Of a DNA stretch of 64,000 nt, positions 37,019 to 50,282 are shown piece by piece. Source of the DNA: Whitmania pigra. Lineage: Eukaryota; Annelida; Clitellata; Hirudinida; Haemopidae. Each line of letters starts with the position of its first letter. The first letter of the stretch is position 1. The stretch covers positions 240,001 through 304,000 of the forward strand of contig JAJTWR010000051.1 of assembly GCA_021613335.1 (NCBI GenBank). The letters run 5' to 3'. The notes beneath the pieces were generated by a model, which was not told the DNA's origin, made no database searches, and saw nothing but the letters and a program-made list of their open reading frames with translations. Made by a program: the position numbers and the translations under genes.

Positions 37019-37670
37019 ACTTCACTGTCAATAAGGTTCAGTCTAAGTGGAATAAGTGAAAATTTAATCAAAATAAATAAATAAAAAACTACAAAATGGA
37101 AACTTTTAATGATAGATTTTGAGATAACTTGTGATAACAAGCCACTTAATTTCTATTTTGCCATAATATCAAAAGTCAAAGTATTTGTTATTAATATTAT
37201 TATTATTGCAGGTAATTAAATCATAAGTTGAAAAACTATTTTTTTTAAAGTCACATTTTGTCTCGTTAAATTTAAAAAATTTTTAAAACCAGATTGTCCT
37301 GTTGGATTTAAATATTTGATCGAAGGAAACAAATGCATCAAAATGATGGTTGGGGCTTGGGATTGGTACACAGGCAGACTTCACTGTCAATAAGGTTCAG
37401 TCTAAGTCGAATAAGTGAAAATTTAATCAGAATAAATAAATAAAAAACTACGAAATGGATCCTTTTGATGATAGATTTTAAGATAACTTGTGATAATAAG
37501 CCACTTAATTAATTTCCATTTTGCCATAATATCAAACGTCAAAGTATTTGTTATTAATATTGTTATTATTGCAGGTAATTCAATCATAAGTTGAAAAACT
37601 ATTCTTTTTAAAGTCACATTTTGGCTCATGTTAAATTTAAAAAATTTTTAAAACCAGATTTAAAAAAAAA
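37019..37670 (+). repeat. 358-bp tandem duplication containing a CTLD exon 2 fragment
   Basis: GACTTCACTGTCAATAAGG opens both copies at 37019 and 37377. The first copy ends in a CTLD exon start after AAACCAG (about 37291-37380: CPVGFKYLIEGNKCIKMMVG then WDWYTGRLHC). The second stops at the exon's first bases, where a Tc1 fragment begins. Single-copy equivalent at about 59337-59625. Confidence 0.7.
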
Positions 37671-37675
37671 AATAG

Positions 37676-38230
37676 CCGAGCAGCAACGTTTGAATGCTGT
37701 ATGGCTATGATAATGATCCACACAAGTTGACAAAGACATTTTTCCAGAGCAGAAATTTGAAAGTTATGAGTTGGTCAGCTTGTTCCCCTGACTTAAATCC
37801 TATAGAAAATGTCTGGGGAATGTTGTCAAGACTTGTTTACAGCAATGGAAGGCAGTTTCACTAAAAATCTGACATGGAAAACGCCTTTGGGAGTGTTTGG
37901 AAAGAACTAGACAAAAAATTACTAAAATTTCACTTGATTTCGCAACTTTATTTAATTGAAATTAAGGAAACTTGCAGAAACTGATGAAATGCAAAAATGC
38001 AAAATTTTACATACTATGTATAATGCCTATTGTTTCTTTAAATACTTTTAATTTGTTAACCCTACTGCTAAGTTTTGGATCACATTGATAGAGGAAGCGT
38101 TTCGTTTCGTTAAGACTGACCTTTGAGTTATATCGATGTGGTTCATTTTGTGGCTTCTACGTTTGTGTTTAATGTTGTTTTGTTAAATACAATTTATCCA
38201 AATTAATAAATAAAAAAATTATGAAGTGAT
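37676..38230 (+). mobile_element. Tc1/mariner C-terminal fragment
   Basis: Encodes ACSPDLNPIENVWGMLSRLV in one frame, with a TAA in the following QFH.KSD segment, then the AT-rich tail. Sits directly on a truncated CTLD exon 2. Duplicate at about 59640-60180. Confidence 0.75.
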
Positions 38231-38424
38231 TTATTTCACTTACAAATAAATAATTATTATTTGATATTTTTCATTGTAATTGAAGAATTTATAAAATTTA
38301 ATTTAATTCGACAGACATGTCTTATTTCTATTAGCAAAGTTAATCACGAAGTTACGAATCTGACATAAAAATAATGAAAACTGTTCTCTAATTAAAGTAA
38401 TGTGTCCTAAATAATTTCATAATC

Positions 38425-38560
38425 CATTTCCCGGTTTTGTTCGCCAGTTGAAATCGACAATTCCATGAGGACCTAGCTAAACAAATTCTCTTCCAGATGG
38501 ATAAATTTATTGCATTCATCAAATCAATGTAAGTGGCTTGGATGATTACCTATGTGTAAA
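38425..38560 (+). pseudogene. Fragment of a terminal CTLD exon
   Basis: Same decayed NPFPGFVRQL fragment with the same TGA as at 21665, inherited by duplication. Confidence 0.7.
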
Positions 38561-38985
38561 TAAAATTGTTCTCTAATTAAAGTATTGTGCCCTAAATAAT
38601 TTCATTAGCACTCAATAATCTATGACTATCGAATGTTTATTTTTTGTTTTTCAACTTAAGATGTTTTACAATTCTTTCAACATAAAAAAAAATTAAACAT
38701 ATTAATGTCAAAATTTATAAACATTATTCTCAGTTCCTTTAAATTGTTGTTTTGTGAAATACTCTTACCAACCGGCGATAGAGATTTGCAGGATATAATT
38801 CCAATAATAGAGTCCTTTCACCATTTTTAAAAAACAAATTCAAGTTATTTTCTGAATTTTCCCTTTCTACATGTCATGCAATTTTTTTAGGCTTTGCTAA
38901 AATCAATTTGCAACAAATCATTTATTAACTCGTTTTAGATAAGATAATAATTAATCTATTTATTTTATCTGCTTATCTCTTCTAT
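38561..38985. repeat. Intergenic repeat module
   Basis: Close copy of 21796-22230. Confidence 0.55.
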
Positions 38986-39029
38986 CTCTTAAAATTGTTT
39001 TATTTTGTTTAAACTCTTGCTACCCATGT

Positions 39030-39260
39030 TAAAAAGGTGCAAACTAATATAATAGATGCCAAAGATAAAATTGAAAACTGTGATGAAAAATTAAAAAGAA
39101 GGAACAACATGGTCATTTATAATGTGCCAGATAATTCTAATGCAAATGATAAAGACATTATTTTGAACTTATTATAACACTGAACAAGAACTAGATGCGA
39201 CCTTGAAAGATTTCTTTAGGATGGGCAAAAGAGGAGATGGTGCTACTTTTTTAAACAGTA
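39030..39260 (+). mobile_element. LINE ORF1 remnant
   Basis: Close duplicate of 22291-22520, with KDKIENCDEKLKRRNNMVIY and NVPDNSN. Confidence 0.65.
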
Positions 39261-39431
39261 CTAGTACTTTTTAAACTGGAAAATGACACAGCCAAATACT
39301 TGATAATGGAAAACAGTTTCAATCTAAAAAAAAGTGTTTGCATTTAAGAATGCCGTGCTAAACCATTATTCATTATTCAAATTTGCAATAATTTTATTTG
39401 AGTAATTTTAAAGATATCAAAATAATATATA

Positions 39432-39940
39432 TTGCCCAAGGCAAAGAAGAGGAAGATTTTCTACAAATATTCCAGTGACTCTGATGATGAGGAACCACTT
39501 GTGCCACGAAAGAGATCAGTCTCACCATCTGTAACGAGGGCTTTAGCTCGTTATAGAGTTGAATCGGAGAAAGCAGAAAGCTGGCTGTCCGTTGGAATGT
39601 TGGAGAAACTTCGCATCACACGACCTGGTTGCTAAGCTGGCATTCAAATACCGCCAGCAACCACAGTGCCTTGCAAACGTTTTTTTTCTTTATCTGGCCA
39701 TGTTGTAAATAGCAAACGTGCATCCCTTTCTCCAGACAACATAAACAGGCTAGTTTGCCTCAGCAACTGGCTTAAAAACTTTAAATTACCCTAAATAAAA
39801 TTTTTTGATGAAAGTTGAAGTGTTTTTGAAAATTAATTAGATAATAGGATGGCGCGATTAAAAATGCGTTAACTACGATTTAAATAATTATTCTTGCGAC
39901 TAATCGCGATTGAAAATATTGATCGATCTGCAGCCATAGT
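39432..39940 (+). mobile_element. hAT transposase C-terminal fragment and right end
   Basis: Less decayed copy of 22690-23140. A 67-codon frame has YSSDSDDEEPLVPRKRSVSP and SEKAESWLSVGMLEKLR. It breaks, then VPCKRFFSLSGHVVNSKRA and SPDNINRLVCLSNWL appear across frameshifts at a poly-T. It ends in AATCGCGATTG and CTGCAGCC. Confidence 0.7.
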
Positions 39941-40720
39941 TTAAACATAAACGCTCTGGTAGCGATTTTATAAACCTGCTAGCTTTATGCAAATCAACTC
40001 ATGTTGGGTTACAACACGTGACAACGTTTAGTGAAAGTTCGCAGGAACCCAAAATTCTAAAATTTAGACTTTAAACAAAATAAGATTTTTTAAAATATGT
40101 CTATTCACGACAAGAGCACGCTCAACGTTCGAATTTTTTCAACAAAGCCACATTATATTTTTCTAAAGATATTGAGAAATGTTCGGTGCAAAACATTAGC
40201 ATGTTTTCATCCGGAAAGCGTTTGTTTGTAAATTCTAAAGATATCCTAAAGAATCAATGGTTCAGATAATAAAACACAGTAAACAATTAAAGAAAATATA
40301 TTTTCTTAAAATTGGAAAGCAACTGAATTTATAATTAGATTTAATTTGAAAGGCATAATTTCAACAAAACACAACCAGAAATAAAGAAATAAAGTGGGTA
40401 CCCACTGAATAAAACATTTTGTCTGCATTAATTGTATCCAAGAAATAAACAAAATTGTTTAAACGATTAAACAAGAAATTACCAAACAAACTTTACACAA
40501 ATTAATTGATAGATGAAATAGGTTTAATTCATAAATCAGGTATAAAATACATGTTATTTTAATTTTGGCACGAGCATAACAGATTTAAACTTATTAACTC
40601 GATTATAGTCATTGCAAAAATCTGTTTCTAAAACAAATTTTCAACTTCAAAAAAAGTTTCAACAACAATTGTTAAATATATAAATAGAAAGTTTTTTCCA
40701 GTCAAATTGAGTTAAAATTC
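39941..40720. other. 3' flank of the minus-strand lectin pseudogene
   Basis: Closely matches 23145-23895; no gene. Confidence 0.5.
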
Positions 40721-42355
40721 TCAAATCAAGTCCATTTCGCAGAGGACGCACTGCAATCGAGAGCAATAGAAATCATCTAATCCGCGATTGTACTCTAAAA
40801 TCACACAATAACTTGAGCCATCTGCTGATGAAAGTAGATTTGTTTCTAGCTGGATTTATTAGTAAATTTCTGCATTTATTTTCTCCAAGCAATAAACAAA
40901 ATCGTGACCACACAATCTTTATACAAGTTAAATCATACTTGAAATAATTTTAATTTATAAATCAGTTATAAAATACAACTTATCTAATATTATCATGAAT
41001 TTAGCACAATTAAACTTATTGACTCGATTATAGTCATTACAGAAATCTGTTTCAAAGAAAATGTTTTAACTTCAAAAATGTTTCATCCACAATTGTTAAA
41101 CAAATAAAGAAAGTTTTATTTCATTCGAATTGAGTCCAATTCGCAGAGGACGCACTGCAACCCAGAGCAATTGAAATCATCTAATCCACGATTAAACAAG
41201 AAATTAATACAATAACTAGAGCCATCTGCAGGAGAATTTGGTTCTCCAGAATTCCAAGGAACTGTGGATTTCAATGAATTTCAATGAATTGAACTAATTG
41301 ATTCCAGCTGTCCTAAACATGGTCGAGGTTGGATATGTTGGATTACAGCAATTTGGTAGGACTGCAAAGATGTTTTTGCGACTTATTTTTAACTTGTTTG
41401 ATTATCTATTGTAAAAGGTACAAGTGTTTGTTTAAAATGCTCATTTATGAATCGCGACATAATAAAGTAAAAAAAATAAATACGAATTATAATGCTTTAC
41501 TCTCTGCTTGGATGTAAAGAGAAACCAGTTGTTCACCGTTCTTGAGATTCAAAATAACAGGATGACAGCTAGAATTCAATTCATTGCATGCTGTCCTGGC
41601 CATGGACCAATTCCAGTTGCCAATAAGCGTTTTGAAACACTTGTTGCCTTCAACCAAATATCTAAATCCTTCTGGACAATCTGTTGATAAATGAGCTATG
41701 CATCGATATTAATCATTTTATTTAACTGACTTAAGTAACCTGTGCTACTTATTTTTTTAAATTTTAACTGATTTATTTATGATCTTATTTATATCAATAA
41801 AAATACTTTGTCATGCCAAAGGGCTTAATGTGAACTTGTGTTTAAAAAACAAAACGATTAGAGATATTAATCTTTTTATCTCAAACTTTGCAATAAATAT
41901 TTCATTTCATTTTATAAATTGAGGTTTTTTTAAGTAATGTTGGAATACACGGGTTTTAAATTAAATTGCATTCTCCTGTGAAAAATAATTCGACATTCAT
42001 TGTTATCATAAAAATGTTGTATGACATTAAAATTAAATTTAAAGATCTGAAGGAATATGATAGAAAAAAATATTTATAAATTTCTAATGAATTATATTTC
42101 GAACTCATGCTTACATGATGTAATGAACATGAACAAATACATATAATTAGACATTTCTGAAAATGATTAAGATTTAAAACTAACCCATTATTGATTGGTA
42201 ATCTGTGCATTCCTTACTGAGGAAGCTAATGTAATCATACCGAATGACATCTTGATAAACAGAACATTTTCTCTCTGCCAAGCGATAATTGAAACTCCTG
42301 CACTTGTCCCTAAGAAGAAATTGACAGAATGAGAAGCATTCCATGATAGATCTAG
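40721..42355 (-). pseudogene. PAN-CTLD pseudogene with two terminal-exon copies and a truncated PAN exon
   Basis: Read on the minus strand: the PAN exon is reduced to its second half (about 42355-42185, CRDKCRSFNY-like to CTDYQSIMG-like) and joins LINE sequence where the signal peptide should be. Exon 2 (41680-41501) is open: CPEGFRYLVEGNKCFKTLIG, NWNWSMARTACNELN. Exon 3 (from 41361) has CGG/AGG for Trp in the WTAG motif, a TAG and a deletion around FQWNPFPG. A second exon 3 scrap (about 40855-40735) keeps ADGSSYC, GLDDFYC and CVLCEMDLI. Dead gene with a duplicated last exon. Confidence 0.8.
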
Positions 42356-42364
42356 CTCAAGTTG

Positions 42365-42880
42365 ATAAGATAATAATTATTCTATTTATTTTATCTGCTT
42401 ATCATTTGTTAATCTTTTAAATTTACCTCTTAAAATTGTTTTATTTTGTTAAAAATTGAAAGGATCATGTATGAGCTTTTGCTGATCACCTGAGATAACG
42501 TCAGTTGGTTCAAAAGATTAGTATCGCATGCTGACTTTAATCCCTTTTATTTATTAATTGTTGTTGAAATCGATGATTTGTTCGACTTTGATTTGCTTTA
42601 TTTCTTTTGTTTCGTCGTTGGTTTCCTACGAATGTTTCCCTCTAATTTCATAAATGCTTTCCCATGAATGTTTCCCTCTAATTTCGTAAAATACAATCGG
42701 CCAGTAACCCAACGATAACCAACATAACAACTAAAAGTGAACGCTCATTCAACTACGGCATCACAACAAAATACAATGCAGCTTTGCAGGAATTACGCAA
42801 TTAACTTGAAGACATCGTCATGCAACGTTGCCATGTGAAAAAGCAAAGCCATTTAATCAGTCAATATAGCCATCAACTTG
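42365..42880. mobile_element. LINE remnant and lectin 5' flank
   Basis: Starts at the breakpoint of the pseudogene PAN exon with GATAAGATAATAATTATTC and continues into the LINE 3' part; then, from about 42770, the conserved lectin 5' flank (ATCGTCATGCAACGTTGCC). Confidence 0.6.
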
Positions 42881-42883
42881 CGC

Positions 42884-42890
42884 TATAAAA
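42884..42890 (+). promoter_or_regulatory. TATA box of the 42963 lectin gene
   Basis: CTTGCGCTATAAAACAG, 79 bases before the ATG, identical to that of the intact D1 and D2 genes. Confidence 0.6.
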
Positions 42891-42962
42891 CAGAATACTC
42901 GCGAGTATCGTGATGGCAATATCAAAACCCCCTAACCTAACTTAAATCTGAAATTATACGTA

Positions 42963-44629
42963 ATGCATATATCTTCAGGAAATAACGTAAATTCTTTGAT
43001 CTACTCAATCATTCTTATGACAGTGTGGTGGTCTTTATGTTACAGCACGTCAAGCGGAATGACTGTTCGTCTTCAGAAAGGGTCCTATTCGAATATCAAT
43101 CTGTGCAAAAGTGGTACTCCGATTTATGAAAGATCAGCCAGGTCAGCGATCGAATGTTTCAGATTTTGTCAAATTCTACTTGGAAACAATTGCAAGAGCT
43201 TCAGATATATACGAAGAAAATCAAAATGTGCTCTTTATCAAGATATCATTCGTTATGACTACAATGAAAATGTTAATGGAACATGCAAAGGCTACCAGAT
43301 TATGCCCGGTAAGATCTTATAATTTTTTGTTGTTAAAACGAACATAGATCTAGATTATAGTATGTTTATTTAGATATATATTCAGAAATTTAACAAATTG
43401 TTTAAATTAAAAAAATTATTTCAAGGTTTATTTTGAAGGGATTGATAGGCTGCTATTTAGACAAACTATTTTAGAGTTTACATTAAGTTCATGTGATTTC
43501 GGTCATCTATATGCAAGTGTCATTGTATTATTAATTAGAATATTTTAATTTTCGTAAAATAGTGGTTTCAGTATGAATATTTTGTAATTAATAAATGTAA
43601 AAAAAATTAAACAGGTTGTCCAAGTGGATTCAGATATTTGATCGAAGTTAACAAGTGCGTCCAAATGAAGATTGGAGCTTGGAATTGGTCTGAGGCTAGA
43701 ACTCAGTGCAATAACTTGCATCCTCTGTCTCACCCAATCATTTTGGATTACATGTTGGATGCGGATATGGCTTATCAATATTTCCAAGCCGAAAGTAATT
43801 ATAAATTATATTTATTTTTTATTTCACACTTCACGTATTTGATTTATAATAGTGTATTTAACATAACAAAGAAGTATGTAGTATAGGCAGCCCCGTCGAT
43901 ATCACGAACATCGTAAGTCTTAAGTGGGGAGATGTTGAGAACCCCGAGGAAGTCATTCAAGTTGAAATTCTTCCAGGGTCGGTGCAAGTGAGTTTTATAA
44001 ACGGGAGGGTGTCGTCCCAACAGCAGATGATAGATACAACATGATTTAGAAGGGTACAAAAAACAAAAGTTAAAAATACAACAATTTCGGATTGGCATCA
44101 TTAAATTACAAGTGCCACAGAAATTGATTTTTGCGCATTATCGTCTTAAGATCACTTATAATTCTCAATGAAATCAAATTGTACAAAAAATGTTTTGCTA
44201 ATGTTTAGATCAATTATCTACTATTTTAATTTCTAAATCTCCGAATCTTTATTTTTTTGATAGATTGATAGATGTTTCATTTTTTTTTAAATAAAATCAA
44301 AGTAACAAAATCAACATTATATATATATATATATACCATTATTATAATTCCAGTTTTGCCTAAGTGTGTAATGTTCATTGGCCTTTCGATACATAACTAT
44401 TGGACAGCAGGCATCAGTCCTTACATTAAAGGTATGCGCCAGCCATTCCAGTGGAATCCATTTCCCGGTTTTGTTCGCAAGTTGAAATCAACTACTCCGT
44501 GGGCACCTGGCGAACCAAATTCTGCTCGAAATGGAATGTTTATTGCATTCATCAAACCAATTTAAGGGGCTTGGATGATTTCATATGTGCAACTAAAATT
44601 TGCGTTCTCTGTGAAATTGACATGCCATA
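42963..44629 (+). pseudogene. PAN-CTLD gene with a 1-bp frameshift in the last exon
   Basis: Exons 42963-43308, 43615-43794 and 44354 onward match the intact 16710 gene, with the same promoter and a normal GT donor (CCCG|GTAAGAT) in intron 1. Signal peptide, PAN and CTLD exon 2 are intact. Exon 3 keeps NYWTAGISPYI, FQWNPFPG and PGEPNSARNG (EPN), but lacks one base relative to its relatives near 44540, so the frame stops at 44563-44565. The last four CTLD cysteines, present downstream in another frame to TAG at about 44627, are lost. It would give a secreted protein with an incomplete CTLD; a very recent pseudogene or a sequencing error at one base. Confidence 0.8.
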
Positions 44630-45033
44630 GATGCACTTAGAAGGATATTTTGCATTTTGAATACTGAGTAGATGCAGGCAACTTTTAATTTGGAGACATT
44701 TTGTAATAATAATCACGACATTGATTATTACTTTTGTCATCTTTCCAGCTTTCCATTCAACTGTTACCTTATATTTAAACTGCAAATAATACTTATTGTG
44801 TCTTGCAGATAACTAGCGCATATTTCAAGCTTAAATGTTCCGTGTATTTCACCATTTCGTCATTTCAAATAAATGAACATCGTTGAATAATTTATAACTG
44901 CACCAAATATTTGGTCCATAGTCTTGTGATTGTCAAATTGTGTTTAACAAATTTTACAATAAAAATCGATTTATTGAAAAAGGATATTAGTTCTTGTTTT
45001 TGAAGTGAATAAGTTGCCAAAATTGAAATTAAT
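44630..45033. other. 3' flank of the 42963 gene
   Basis: Similar to 18137-18430 in its first 300 bases (3' UTR with AATAAA in CAAATAAATGAA). No gene. Confidence 0.5.
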
Positions 45034-45417
45034 CAGTGATGGGATTTAACTACTTAAAAAGTAAAAAGCAGTAGTTATAAAAAAGTAGTTAGTAACTATT
45101 TTTAATTAACTACTTTGGTAACTACTTTTATAAAACTTTTATAAAAAAAGTAGTTAGTAACTATTTTTAACTACTTTTCCGTTGACATTTGATAAAATTA
45201 ATTTTCTGGACAATTGAACAAGACATAATTATTAGCATATTTATTTACACTAGTGCAACATTTTCAACAAAATTTTATTGTCCAAATTAATCAAAAACAG
45301 AAGAAACTGTGCTTATAAAATGATGTACCAAATTGTGAAATTGGAAAATTTTTCTTCTACTTTAAAGTAGTTATTAACTAATAGTAACTACTTATAGTTA
45401 GTAACTACCCATCACTG
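45034..45417. mobile_element. hAT MITE, 384 bp
   Basis: Perfect 10-bp terminal inverted repeats CAGTGATGGG and an exact 8-bp TSD AAATTAAT at 45026-45033 and 45418-45425. The interior is rich in AGTAGTTA/TAACTACT subterminal repeats. No coding capacity. Confidence 0.92.
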
Positions 45418-45425
45418 AAATTAAT

Positions 45426-46029
45426 AAGTTGCCAAAATTGAAATGAATAGCAAAAATTAGTATTTTTGGATTCACTATAAAGTTAAAAATGTAAAAGTTG
45501 TTCTCCCATAAACAGGGACGCCCCCGATGATCTCATTTCATCCTGAGGATCTTTGTTAGTGAAGTGTCTGTTTCGTAATTGAGAGTACTAAATTACTTTG
45601 TATAGGTGGATATAAATCAATGAAAACCGCAGAAACAAGCTTTCAAGTTTGGTTTGTGTTCCTCCCAGCGATCTTAGGAAATATGTTTTTTCTGATTTTT
45701 TTTTATTTCGTGTTTTCTTGCGCGTTGAAAAAATCTTGGTTGAAGCTCCACTTTCTTATTCGATGACTATTTTGAAGTTTTAACAAAGTCTTGCAAATCA
45801 CCAGCACATTTCCGCTTTAGTAAAAGCTACTTAATATTCATGTATTCTCTGATTGGATGCTATGCTTCAAAAATTACCGAGCTCGAGGTGGTCGTTCAAA
45901 AAACAATGCAAAGCAACTTTACAGGAATTACCGCAATCAATGAACTTGAAGACATCGACATGCAACGTTGCCATGTGAAAAAGCAACGCCATTTGATCAG
46001 TCGATATTGCCATCATCATCAACTTGCGC
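45426..46029. other. Intergenic and lectin 5' flank
   Basis: No gene. From about 45900 it carries the conserved lectin upstream block (GGAATTACCGCAATCAATGA, CATGCAACGTTGCC). Confidence 0.5.
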
Positions 46030-46036
46030 TATAAAA
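46030..46036 (+). promoter_or_regulatory. TATA box of the deletion-fused lectin relic
   Basis: CTTGCGCTATAAAACAG, as in the other plus-strand members. Confidence 0.5.
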
Positions 46037-46107
46037 CAGAATATTCGCGAGATGTCAATATCAAAAACCCATTGATTAATTTAAATTTGAAATTATACGT
46101 AATGCAT

Positions 46108-46350
46108 ATATCTTCAGGAAATAACGTAAAATCTATGATCTACTCAATCATTCTTATGACAGTGTGGTCTTTATGTTACAAGCGAAATGACCGTTAATAG
46201 TAATAAATGCATGAAAATGATGGTTGGCGGTTGGGAATGCACAGGTAGACAAGTGTGCAACTCTTTGCCTCCTCTTTCTCATCCTGTTATTGTGGATTTC
46301 AAGAATGGTTCTCTGCTGTTCTCTCCCTCCGCTTCTTAGAAAAAGGAAGC
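46108..46350 (+). pseudogene. Lectin relic: signal-peptide start fused by deletion to CTLD exon 2
   Basis: MHISSGNNVKSMIYSIILMT begins normally, then after TTATGTTACAAGCGAAATGA the PAN domain is missing and the frame stops. From about 46200 the frame reads NKCMKMMVGGWECTGRQVCN, then LSHPVIVDFKNG, the exon 2 of the 20095 subfamily, ending at an ATT-type array. One deletion removed the PAN exon body, intron 1 and the exon 2 start. Confidence 0.75.
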
Positions 46351-46376
46351 AAGCATTTCTCGAAATGATTCGGTTA

Positions 46377-46383
46377 TAATAAT

Positions 46384-46415
<32 letters not shown>

Positions 46416-46465
46416 TAATAATAATAATAATAATAAAATAATAATAATAATAATAATAATATAAA
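46377..46465. repeat. (AAT)n array
   Basis: TAA/AAT repeats adjoining the repeat shared with 27870. It is followed immediately by the LINE-insertion TSD. Confidence 0.9.
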
Positions 46466-46486
46466 GACATCAACATTTTTTTTACT

Positions 46487-47860
<1,374 letters not shown>

Positions 47861-47879
47861 CATCAACATTTTTTTTACT

Positions 47880-48070
47880 AGTTCTAACATATTGTTGGAG
47901 TACACAAAGCCCACAACTGTACACATATTGGACAGCTTCTTCAGTCCTTCCATCAACGGCTCGCAATCAATTACAATTTCAGCAATTCCATTGGGGTACT
48001 TATCTAGGTGGGGTTCTATCTTTAAAGCCCAAAACACCATAGAATTACGGGAAACCAAATTTTATTGCTT
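47880..48070 (-). mobile_element. Continuation of the repeat shared with 27870-28120
   Basis: Same sequence as 27975-28130, split here by the LINE insertion. A minus-strand frame (NSMVFWALKIEPHLDKYPNG, LMEGLKKLSNMCTVVGFVYS) is open to the TSD but is not recognised. Confidence 0.5.
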
Positions 48071-49420
48071 ATTTAAGTAGACATTGCATGCAATGTGGTT
48101 ATAGGTGTAATCTAGATGATTTTTAATGCAACTCTGCGAAGTTGACGTGTTTTTGACATGTTTTACACTGAATTTGTCTCCATCTATTGTGACCCGCAAT
48201 GTTATTGTTATCATAATTTCTGAAATTTTAAACCTGTTGCTCTAAAAAGCTAATGCATGTTTTCAAATTGTTAATTTAACATCAGAATTACTTGAGTTTT
48301 TTTGAAACAATCCTTGGGAATATTGTTATCAACATTTTTCCAAATCTTTTCAAAACTTAAAACATTTTACGAAACGCGTTTAATCAATGCTGATTGTGAT
48401 TTGTGAAAGACACTTTGATAGAAAAGACTTCTATTGTGGCGGCATGAAAAGCATAAAATTTTGTCAATAAAATTAATTTTGTGCATCCAAAGAAATTTAA
48501 ATTATAGGTGCATGTTATCTAAAAAAAGAAACTGATGAAATGCAAAATGCAAAATTTTATATATTGTATATATTGCATATTGCTTATTTATCTTATGTTT
48601 TTTTTACATACTATTAATTTGTTAATCCTACTGTTAATTTGTGGATCATACTTGATAGCGAAAGCATTTCGTTTCGCTAAGACTGGCCCTTGAGTTGTAT
48701 CATTCTGGTTCCTTTTGTGGCTTGTATGTTTGTGTTTAATGTTTTTTTTTATTGAATTCAATTTATCCAAAATAATAAATAAAAAGTATGAAGTGATTTA
48801 TTTTATTTAAAATAATTGAGAATTATTATTTACAAGTTATTTGATATTTTCATTGTATTGAATAATTTACAAAAATTGAATTTAATTACGACAGATCATA
48901 TCTTATTTCTATTATTAATGTTTATCACGAAATTTACGAATCTGACAGAAAAATAATGAAAACTCTAATTAAACTATTTTCTCCTAAATAATTTCGTACA
49001 TATCACATTTATCACTCAATAATCTATGACTATCGAATGTTTATTCTTATTTTTTAAACTTTAGAAGTTTTTTAATTCTTTCAACATAAAAAAATGAAAC
49101 ACTTTATTGCCAAAATTTTGTAACATTATTCTCAGTTCCATTATTTTTTTTTTTTAAATACGTTTATAAACACTGATTGCGATTTGCAGGATATAATGCC
49201 ATTAAAAGAGTCCTTTCACCATTTTTAAAATCAAATTCAAGTTATTTTCTGAATTCTCCTTTTGCATATATATGTCATGCACTTTTTTTTGGCTTTGCTA
49301 AAATCGATTTGCAACAAAACATTTATTAACTCGTTGTCGGTAAGATAATAATTATTCTATTTATTTTATCTGCTTATCATTTGTTAATCTTTTAAATTTA
49401 TCTCTTAAAATTGTTTTATT
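48071..49420. repeat. Intergenic repeat modules
   Basis: Pairs with 28121-29510: Tc1-associated tail at about 48530-48790, module at about 48880-49400. No gene. Confidence 0.5.
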
Positions 49421-49930
49421 TTGTTAAAAATTGCGATGGTCATGTTTGAGTTTGCGCTGATCAGCATTTCAGTTGTTTCAAACCACCTAGTTCTATTGTT
49501 TTATGTATTTTTCATTTGTTGGGTATATTTGATTGAACATATCGAATATGTGCAGAGAAGATTTAACAAATCTATTCCAGCAGTTCAAAACCACCAATAT
49601 CTCATCTGTCTCAAACTTCTCGGACTCCAAACTCTACAACGACGACGCATTATTTTAGGTTTATATTTCAAAATTTTGCACGGATTTGCCAAAACTTTTT
49701 GAATTACATTAAATGATCTTATTAGCACATGACACGGGGTCATGTCTTAAAACTATAATCAGACAAGTGCAAAATAGATGCCACAAAATTCTCACTTATT
49801 AATCGTTTTATAAAACTCTGGAACTCGACCCCCGAAGAGAGGTCCAGCAGGTACGTTTTCACGTTTTAAAAGTTTAGTTTCGCATGCGGACTTCAATCGC
49901 TTTTTAATTGTTGTTCACTGAAATTCGAGA
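49421..49930 (+). mobile_element. LINE pol remnant (D2)
   Basis: HIEYVQRRFNKSIPAVQNHQ and QTLQRRRIILGLYFKILHGF: the best-preserved copy of the LINE C-terminal fragment in the window. Confidence 0.75.
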
Positions 49931-50218
49931 AAATCGATGATTTGCTCGACTGCTTTATTTCTTTTGTTTCATTTTCGCTCGTCGTTGCTTTCTCAAGAAT
50001 GTTTCCCTTTAATTTCGTAATGCTTTCCCACGAATGTTTCCCTCTAATTTCGTAAAATACAAGACTCCTGTAACCCAACGATAACCAGCGTAACAATTAA
50101 ATTTGAACGCTCATTTAACTACGGCATCACAACACAATACAATGCAGCTTTGCAGGAATTACCGCAAACAATTAACTTGATGACATCGCCAAAAAAAGCA
50201 ATCATCATCAACTTGCGC

Positions 50219-50225
50219 TATAAAG
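50219..50225 (+). promoter_or_regulatory. TATA box of the D2 lectin pseudogene
   Basis: TATAAAG in ACTTGCGCTATAAAGCAG, duplicate of 14079. Confidence 0.5.
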
Positions 50226-50282
50226 CAGCATACTCGCGATTAACGAGATTTCAATATCAAAAACCTATTGATTATCTTAAAC

